Shown here: positions 1-9,000 of the stretch, piece after piece | How positions within the stretch are numbered: the stretch's first letter is position 1 | How the letters are laid out: each line of letters starts with the position of its first letter | Assembly (NCBI GenBank): GCA_004335635.1 | Contig: QAXH01005538.1 | Coordinates: 1-17,061, forward strand | Direction: 5' to 3' | Origin: Chloromonas sp. AAM2 | Taxonomy: Eukaryota; Chlorophyta; Chlorophyceae; Chlamydomonadales; Chlamydomonadaceae | DNA length: 17,061 bases | Notes under the pieces: generated by a model | What the model was told of the DNA's origin: nothing | Databases searched by the model: none | The model's input: only the letters and a program-made list of their open reading frames with translations | Made by a program: the position numbers and the translations under genes

Positions 1-13
1 CGCCCAGCTCAGC
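1..13 (-). CDS. PI4KA: PI4KA exon 17, cut by window edge
   Basis: Acceptor GCTGTCACCAG before 13. The 13 bases read AELG in phase 0 and then run off the window. The family has an acidic Glu/Leu segment here. Only the start of the exon is visible. Confidence 0.5.
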
Positions 14-3000
14 CTGGTGACAGCAACGTGGACAGACACAAGCACACTTGTGTGACAATTATGACCAAAACAGTCTGGAGGATGATTCGCACTGTCTGCA
101 GGTGGTCCCACACCGCAGCAAGTTTACTGAGCCGAGTTAGTGCGACCCAAACTACCGTTGCCCGAATTGATTGGTGCTAGCTAACTAACGCCTAGTAAAC
201 ATGAGCCTCCGCTAACTAACTGACTAACTAACTGACTAATGCCAGCTAACCTTGAGCCTTTCCATGACGTCCATGTCGCTGCCTGCTCCCAGGCCCACTA
301 ACAGCACAGGGGTGGCAGCCGCCACTCTGCCTGCGGCCTTGCGCCAGGCGGGGGGGGCGGAGGGCTTGGCCAGCCCATGAAGGGCCACGTACAGCCAGAA
401 GGCGCGTAGAAGCTGCATGCACAAGACGCGGCATCTCAGCAACACATGTGCCATGCCAACTTCTCAGAACATGCCATACTCATACTTGCTTCGAGATCAA
501 CTCAAGTGATGAGTAGCAATGTCACACTGGCTTGACTGAGTCTAGCTCAAGTCGGATTGATGAACATTAAAGACGTTCAGTGGATAGATAGAACGCTCTG
601 CCTGAAGCATGTGTGCAGCAGAGGGAAAAGTGGGTCTGGATAAGTGGTGGGTCCGGAGGAACATATGCATAGTGATGCATGTGATCAAGCCTTCAGCCCA
701 CCTTGACCAGTGTTGCATCGTCGCTGTGTGACTTGGCCACGTCAGCGTAGCTCATCCTGCTCCTGCTCATCGCCCTGCTGCCCTGTCTGTGCGCCTTGGG
801 ACCCCCGGGTGAGGCCTGGCGCTCGCATGCAGCCGCCACGGCCGGCAACAGACGGCCTAGCGCGGCGGGATCGCTCTGCAGCCAATGAAACAGATAAATC
901 AGTTAACAGGATAAGAAAGCATAAGAAGCGGATTATTTCTTGACAGGATAAGAAGTAAGAACAGCGGCCCAGTCGCTCTGTGGAAAACAAAAGCAGTGGT
1001 TGTGTGTTTAAATGCAGTGATCATTTGCCTGCAGCCGCCACGGCAGGCAACACACGGTCAATCTGTGGCAAAGAGTGACAGAGAACCGTGGGTATGATTG
1101 AGCCGGTGATAGTGATAGTGTGAGACGGTGATGTATGCATGTGAGATGATGGACGTGTTCGTGTGAGAATGTGATCTGTTTCCATTTGAAAATGAATGCC
1201 AACCAGCCTGACCCAGCTCGTTGTGTTTTCCTCCATGCTGTAGGTGGCCATACCATTCCTATGGATAGCATCCCTGAGGTAACCAGATATGTGCTGTACA
1301 GCCCCAAACTGATAGTTGCCGTGCTTGACTTGCTTGCGTCTGAAAAATGCCTTACTTGTGCGTGCTCTGACTAGTTTGCGTTTGATGCTGATAAAGGCTT
1401 GTTTCGCGTATTTCATGCATTTCGATTCTTGCGTTGCCATTTGACCGTTAGGGTCTGGGTAGGCCATCATCCAGTTACCTTGCCAATGAGCACGGCCAGG
1501 TCACTGAAGAGTGACAGCAGGCTGTACCTCAGCTCCCGCCTCACTGCCGCCACACCTGTGAGTGAGCGAGCGAGCGAGTGAGACGTTGGGTGAGTGAGTG
1601 GGTGAGACACTGAGTGAGTGAGTGACTGTGTGAGTGAGTGTCTTTTCTGAATCTGTATCTTTTCACAAGTGGAACAGAAGATGGCTCAAGCTCCCTGTAC
1701 ATACAACATCATCATACTCGCATTCCGAAGGACTGCTGGTGCATCACCTAGATATGTATGTTTGCAGCAGGGCAGCCGTCATACGCAAGGAACAAAGCAA
1801 GACAGGCGAACGGTCATCACCTGCGCCGCTGTGCCTGGACAGGTTGTGAGCCAAGTGCGCCAGGGCAGAAGCCAGCACAGGGCCGCGGTCCAGGGAATGG
1901 TTGCCGTCTGGTGTGGGATGCTGGGGGTGGTGGTTGTCAGTTGCGGCTGCTGCAGTGGTTGGGTTCAGTTTCCCGCGTGTGGCCACCTCCCGGTACATAC
2001 GCACGAGTAGATCACACACCTGCGGACCAAAACCGCACACGCTCGCAGCTTTGCAACTTGAGCCTCTTAGGTGTGCGATTCTCTTGGTTGGGGACTGAAC
2101 CGCGTGTTTTCAGTTGTTACCTGAACAGGCTGCTCGATTCAGCCTGTGTGTATGCGCTAGGTAGAGTGTTGTACAGACTGGGTGGTACAGACTGGGGATA
2201 GAACAGTCACCACACACGTCCTTAGAGGACAAGCTGCTCACATGTGATGACATTTCACGGGTGAGACACTGGAATGGCACATGCATTTGGTATACAACTG
2301 ATGTATATGTATATGTATTTACACCAGGGAAGCCGTCAGAGGCCACGGAACGGGATGGGCACCGCCCTGGCCTACCCTGAGCAAGAAAGCAAAACGAACG
2401 CAGGTAACAACGCAGGCAAGGCAGGCTAACTGAAAGCAAAACAGGATGGAGCCGCCTAAGCTAAGGTCAAAGAACAGAGAAAGGTATGCTGAAAGGGCCA
2501 GGAGGCCTAGTCAGTCACGCCTAGGAAAAGGCAGCCAGGCTGTGACAGGGCGGAACGTCAGAGGTCTACAACTAATGTCAAGCCTAGCCTGCACAGCCAA
2601 CTGCCATGTCTTGATGAACCCTCTGGAAATGCACTCATCTACAGGTCAGTCTGAGTGGTTGAGCTAGTTCCGTACTTATCCATCTTATTTCTTCATCCAC
2701 CTACTTGTTGATAGGTCCACACTTGCGTTCCATTTTCGGATCGTATACATGCTGCACAGGCCGCCATGCCTGCAAACGCGCAACACACCCCATGCTACGT
2801 ACCACACAAACACCAACTGCCATGAACCAGAGGTAAGAGAACCCTGTAGCAGAAAAGAACACAGGTGGGTGCTAAATGCGGACCTTGCCGCGTTAATGTT
2901 ACACTTGCAGTGCTTCCAATGATTACCACCACTCCCAAGATTACGCAAACCCAATGATCCACATGATCTTGACGATTCTTCAAATTTTAATGATTCTTAC

Positions 3001-6000
3001 TAGTGAGTCGCCAACCTGCACCATGCACTTTTGAGCGTGCACGTGCTTGATCATTAACATGGCAAGTTTATTGTGGTCATGCGCACAGTCATGAGCAGTT
3101 CGGAGTTCACTTGGCTGCACCCTCACCCACCCACCTGCCAGCGTGAACGCCATACATGCAAACACATCCGGCCTGAGCGCCACTGCTGCTGACGACGCAT
3201 GGGCCCCATGTGACCCTGCTGAGGCCGAAGCTGACAGGCAGTCGACCATCAGTGGGAGCACTGAACGGGACAGCTGCGGCTCGGCCTTGAGAAGCACGTA
3301 CACGCGACCCGTGACCAGGGCCATAACCTGCATGGACCAAAGGTTCAGCAAACACATGCCATCCAAGAGCAGGGGATTAGCGATCAGGGATGAGCAAAAG
3401 CCTGCTAAGGTATTCTGCAAGGACAAGGGGGTCAGCGTCCATGCTCAAGTGATTCGCAAAGAACCGTGGGTTGGCGAAAACGTGCAATGGTAGCCTGCAT
3501 GGAGAAAGGGGTGAGCACAATCATGGTCGAGGGGCCTTCAAGCCTCTGTTTGTCTGCCTGAGAGCCTTACTCGTTTTGTGCTCAAGGCAGGTCAGGATAA
3601 TACAAGCAAACAGAGACTTTCAAGGCTTTTAGCGAAGGCTGTGTTTTGCACCTGCTCCTGAGAAGAGAATACGTTATAAATTGGTCAGAAGCTCGTCTTG
3701 ACTTGGCTGGCTTCCATTTCATGCATCCAAGTAAACACACCCTCAGTCACGCGCCTTGACTTCGCTTGGCTGGGCCAGTGTGGGCTCCGGTGGCAGCAGC
3801 AGCGCATGCAGCAGCGGCTGCTGGTCGTTGTACCAGGCAGCCGCCAGGCTGCTGCACAGCAGCTCTGCCAGCAGCAGCACCAGCCGGGCGGTCGCCTCGC
3901 TGCCAGCAGGCGGGGGAGCAGCGGCGCCGGCTGCGGTCCGGCTGCCCCATTCAGTTAGGGGTGCGTGCACGTCCCATGCCCACCACCCTAGTCCCTCTGC
4001 TGTACCACCTGTACGTGGCATTTTCACCAAGGCCGGTTGTTCACACCATGACATGGTGATAGCCACCAGTGTTATACGAAAACACACACCGTCTTATGTG
4101 CAGGGGTGCATGCGTGTCAGGGGTGCATCAGGGGTGCATGCATGTCAGGGATGCATCAGGGGTGCATGCATGTCAAGGATGCATCAGCGGTGCATGCATG
4201 TCAGGGATACATCAGGGGTGCATGCATGTCAGGGATGCATCAGGGGTGCATGCATGTCAGGGATGCATCAGGGGTGCATGCACGTCCCAGGCCCACCATC
4301 CCAGGCCGCCTGCTGTGCCACCTGCGGGATTTGTGAAGGTTGGTCCACATCAACGGCGGTTGTTTGCGCTATTGATGCAAACAGTGGTAGCAATTCTCGG
4401 TTGCAAGTGAAACAGAGTCAGAGGCTTGGCCGGACCATGCTTCTAGGATTGTGCAAGAGAAGAGGGCCACAGGCACCCAGGTGCTAGTGCTGCCTCGCAT
4501 TGTAATTCTCAGGCATATCAGACGTAATCTAATAATTCACAGTATAGATCAAGTGTTATCTGAAGCGTGAACATTCAGCCTTGCATAACCCTGCCGATGT
4601 ACTGCAGCCTTGCATAACCTCGGGATGTACTGCAGCCTTGCATAACCCTGCGGATTTACCTGGGTCCGCTGCAGGGCTAGGCATGCTGGTTCGACTGGGC
4701 ATGGCCGCTGCGGCCTGCAGCAGCATGCTCTTGATTTGAGGTAGGCATGAGACAAGCACCATGCCATGTGCCGCTGCCCAGTGCATGAGCGGACCCAGGC
4801 CCTCGAGGATGGAGACAGCGGATAGGAGCACCTGGGCAGTACAAGCACGTGGGTTGAAACAGATTGAGCACGTGGGTTGAGCTGAATTGAGCACGTGGGA
4901 TGGACATGTGGGGGTGCGCATGTGGGATGGGCACATTGGCCGCACAAGGGAGTTCCCAGCTGCCTCAACTCGCCACAGCGCAGTGCTGGTATGCCGTCCT
5001 ATGCTCACTTGTCTGTCTGATTGTCATACAGTGAGTCATGTGTAATGTTCAGCTTGCTCTGACCGACTTGCTGCAGCACACGTGCATGCGTCGTCACGTT
5101 TGTAAAGTGGATCCATGCAGGTTCACATCAGGCTCGAGCTTACCCTCTCTGCAGCTTCCAGTCGGTGCTGTGTTGCGGTGCTGTGTGGGTGGTCCAGGGC
5201 TGCCGACACACACGCCTCCACCAGACCCAGCACCTCCTCCACCACCTGCTCAACCTGCAAACACGAGGGGGTGCATAACCGAAAAAAGTAAAAGAGAGGA
5301 CAGAAAGATGGGAGAACACATTGATCCTGATCAGCCGACCCCACAAGATGCTGATGCATGGATGCGTGCTCCTTCTGAACCACCTGCTCAACTGACGTGG
5401 GGGAAGCATAAAGCCACACGTGCTCACGTGCTGTTACCAACCCGTTTCACACGTCGCTGCACAGATAAAACTGTCTGTGGTTTATAATGGCCTTCGGCAC
5501 TTGAGTTGTGTGGGTGCGTCTGCACATCAATGCAAGTACTTTGATGCTGCCGACGTGTCCTCTTCTGCTTCTTCCTTCTGGCGTTCAGTTCGCCAGCACC
5601 ACGAAAAAGGACAGAGAAGCGCATTGCAGAGTGGCATGACTTCTGCTGCAGTCTCTGTACCCCATGTGACCATGCCCCAGATGCACCTGCGGTGATTCCA
5701 GCTTTTCAAAGCCGTTAGCCAGGCCCTGAAAGGTAGCCCTCGCAGCTGTGGGCTCTCCGCCATTGGCCTCCGGGGGTGCCTGACTGCTGGTACCCACCAC
5801 AGGCTGCTGCCCGGTGTGATGCTTCACATCTGCATCGGTGTGCTTATCGCTGGCCAGGAGGGAAAGGGTGGCGGCCACACATAGGCGTGCCGCGGCACGG
5901 GTGGTAGGACCGGATAGGCCAGTCTCGCCATTGTGTTCTGCACCGCCACCTGCCGAAGCGGCACGAATAGCAACAAGAAACACGAAAGTTGGGCCTCAGA

Positions 6001-9000
6001 TAACCGAGCAGGCACAGCTATCAAGGAACTTGAAAACGTGTAGGTGCGGAATGGTTGGGCCAGACAGGCACGTCTCACCACCGCTGTCAGCACCACCTGT
6101 AGAGTAGCCACAGCCACCAGCTTCATCACCCATGCATGCTGGCTGGCAGATCAGCACCAACCATGATATCGTCATTACACCATTTGCACATCTGCCCAAA
6201 GCAGCGTCGACGTGCGTTCAGAACAAGATGCAGGGCGGGCCTCCGCGCTGCAGCTGATGCAAATCCACCACCCTGTTCGCAATCACTCAGTCATGAGTGT
6301 TCGTGTGCCCCACACACCTGTGCCTCCAGTGGATTATACGGGTAGGCGTGTAATAGGCTACAGTGATGACGCACCTGTGCCTCCAAAGCTTGACATGGCC
6401 ATTTGAATGACCTGCCTCGCCCACTCCACCACCGCCCCCAGCACCGCCTGCTGGTCGTGTGCTGGTGGGCCCTGCCAGGCCGATGGGGACAGCATGGAGT
6501 GGTCGAGGGGCTGTGGCATGGAGGCATGGGTGGCTAGGAGCAGCACATGCATCATGCCCTCCTGCCGCCATGCGGGACCCTTGGCCATGCCTGCATGGTG
6601 AACACATTGGACTGTTCATGCATCAGTTTGACCTTATGATTTGTAGTGCACCATCACCTCCTCGTAATCTAATCTAATCTCATCTGATTTGTTCAACAAT
6701 CTAATATACTGTAATCTGTTCAGTCCGTAGTGAACACCAGTCTCCATAAGACTCTAAAAGACTTCCAGAAGTCTTACAAATCTCTCATATGTGCAGTCAC
6801 ACCTGAGTTCTGCAGCAGGGGCTGCAGTAGCGTGGGGTGGCTCCATGTCAGGAGCCTGACTGCATGCGCACGCAGTAACCCTAGCGCCATGTCCCGGCTA
6901 CGCAGCACAGCCCTGCAGCAGAAAAACACATGAGGTTGTCATGCAAAGGCGGTAACGTTTGTGGGGCATGTACATTGCCATGAAGCAAATGCAAATGCCG
7001 CAAGCCATTGTCATGCCAACTCCAGGGCAGATGGATCAAGGCCGACATGAAACGTCTGAGGTGCTTCCACACGTGTTTGTTGTGCAATCTGGCAACAGCC
7101 ACAGCTCGCTAGATGCGCCTGTGCGTGAGGCCACATGTCCTACCTGATCACGTTGTCCCCAACCGTCAAAGCCGTTTCTTTGCGTGCAGCAGCTTCTTGG
7201 CCTGCCACCCACTGCATGCTGCTTTGTAGCAGCTGCTCGAGTGCTTCACTCAGTTGTGACTGGGCCCCATGCGGCATGTCCGGGGACATGACAACCCTGC
7301 ATGGCATGGAAAACACAGCCGCATATGAACAGATTGTGTTGACAACGCATGCGGCATGTCCGGGGACATGACAACCCTGCATGGCATGGAAAACACAGCC
7401 GCATATGAACAGATTGTGTTGACAACGCGTGCGGCATATCCGGGGACATGACAACCCTGCATGGCATGGAAAACACAGCCGCATGTGAACAGATTGTGTT
7501 GACAACGCATGCAGCATGTCCGGGGACATGACAACCCTGCATGGCATGGAAAACACAGCCGCATATGAACAGATTGTGTTGACAACGCATGCAGCATGTC
7601 CGGGGACATGACAACCCTGCATGACTGGAAATAGTGGCAACCTTGTACAAGAATGGCATAGAAATAGTGGCAAAAGTAAAGGCTTAAAAAAACCCTGACG
7701 ACAGTATATTGACAGCCCATGACATGCATGTCAGGAGACTTCACGATCCTGGAGGCGCAAGAGCACAAAGGGCACAGAAAGAGCGGCATGGAACCAGTGA
7801 GATTGTGTTGACAGTCCTCTAAAGAATAACAAGGGGATTAGAGCTACATGGAAATCATGACCCTTAAGGAGCATGCCAAGTGGAACGGCAAGCAGCAATT
7901 CGTCGACCAGCCTAAACTGATACAGGCAAGCTGCGACATACATTTGCATGCCAATGGTCTGGTCAGCCGACAGTTCCAAGTCGCAACAATCAATGCTGGC
8001 GTCCGATCAATTATTTCCCACTGACAGGCAATAATCTCAATCCTCATGCCTTGTCATTGCCTGTTGGCACTGTGAACGTCCATGTTTTTCCATCAGGGGG
8101 GCCGTCACAGGACACGCAGCGCCATGGGCACTGCCCTGACCTACCCTGAGCAAGACAACGATATGAGTCAGGTGACCACTGACCTGCTAACTGGCCACTG
8201 GTAACTGAACTCGCCTCTTGCATCACTTGCTATCGGTTTCCCTGGGTTCATGCCAGGTCCCCTGCTGTAATCTGTATAGTTACTTGCCTGCTCAGCCCAC
8301 CCAGGTCTCGGCCATGAAAACCGAAGAAAGAAATGGAGAAACATGGGCGAGCAATGCTATACATGCTCAAAAACAAAACAAAGACTGCCTTGTCATTGCC
8401 ACCTGGTTGGCACTGACCTGCTGAGTCTGGCCAGCATACGAGGGTATGCGTCCGGTGTGCACTGCGGTGCTGGCTCACCCACGGCTGCGGCCAACTGCCC
8501 CAGCTTGCCCACCAGGGCGGAAACCACCTGGTCCACATGCTGCAAGCACGTGACAAGCACGTGATCACATGGGCACCCAATCACATCCGGCAGTTTCGTG
8601 TGGTTGGCGAAGCGCATGCACAGATGGCCAGTGTGTGTGACAGGTGATACTAGGCAAAGAAGGGCTCTGAAACGATTTAAGGTTGAAGGTGGTGTAAGAT
8701 GCAACTGGCCCATCCAGGGGCTGAAAGTTCATTATCAACAAACAAAATAAAAATCCATGCATGGCTTCATGCTGATGTGCAGCACTAGACATCGGCGTGT
8801 GATGTGGAAGCAATCATGGCAACGCTACATGATGGCCTGATCAGGCACATGCGGCACGAGGCAACACATTGGCATTGGGCCTAAACCACATTGTCCTAAG
8901 CATGGCCTTAACCGTGGCCAGCTACTTGTGAGCGAACTGTACATGGCTACAACGTACCTGTCCTCCTGAACGCTCAAGAAATGCAACGGCTGGCAGGATG

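Noticed and set aside
1021..1470. Minus-strand open frame of 149 codons
   Set aside because: It lies in the intron between PI4KA exons 14 and 15 and has no family signal. Only its end, the copied exon 15 start, is of interest.
2446..2667. Plus-strand frame of 73 codons starting MEPPKLRSKNRERYAERARR
   Set aside because: It lies mostly inside retroposon copy 1, antisense to the element.
3756..4487. Plus-strand open frame of 243 codons, the longest single frame in the window
   Set aside because: It runs antisense through PI4KA exon 11 and then through the 28-bp minisatellite, which lacks stops. The product is a Cys/His/Gly repeat with no family resemblance.
5038..5487. Plus-strand frame of 149 codons with a Pro-rich run
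   Set aside because: Antisense to PI4KA exon 9. The Pro run is the complement of Gly/Val/Glu codons in that exon.
7140..7789. Three overlapping minus-strand open frames of 137-179 codons
   Set aside because: Created by the 80-bp tandem repeat. Only the part at 7144-7259 behaves like an exon.
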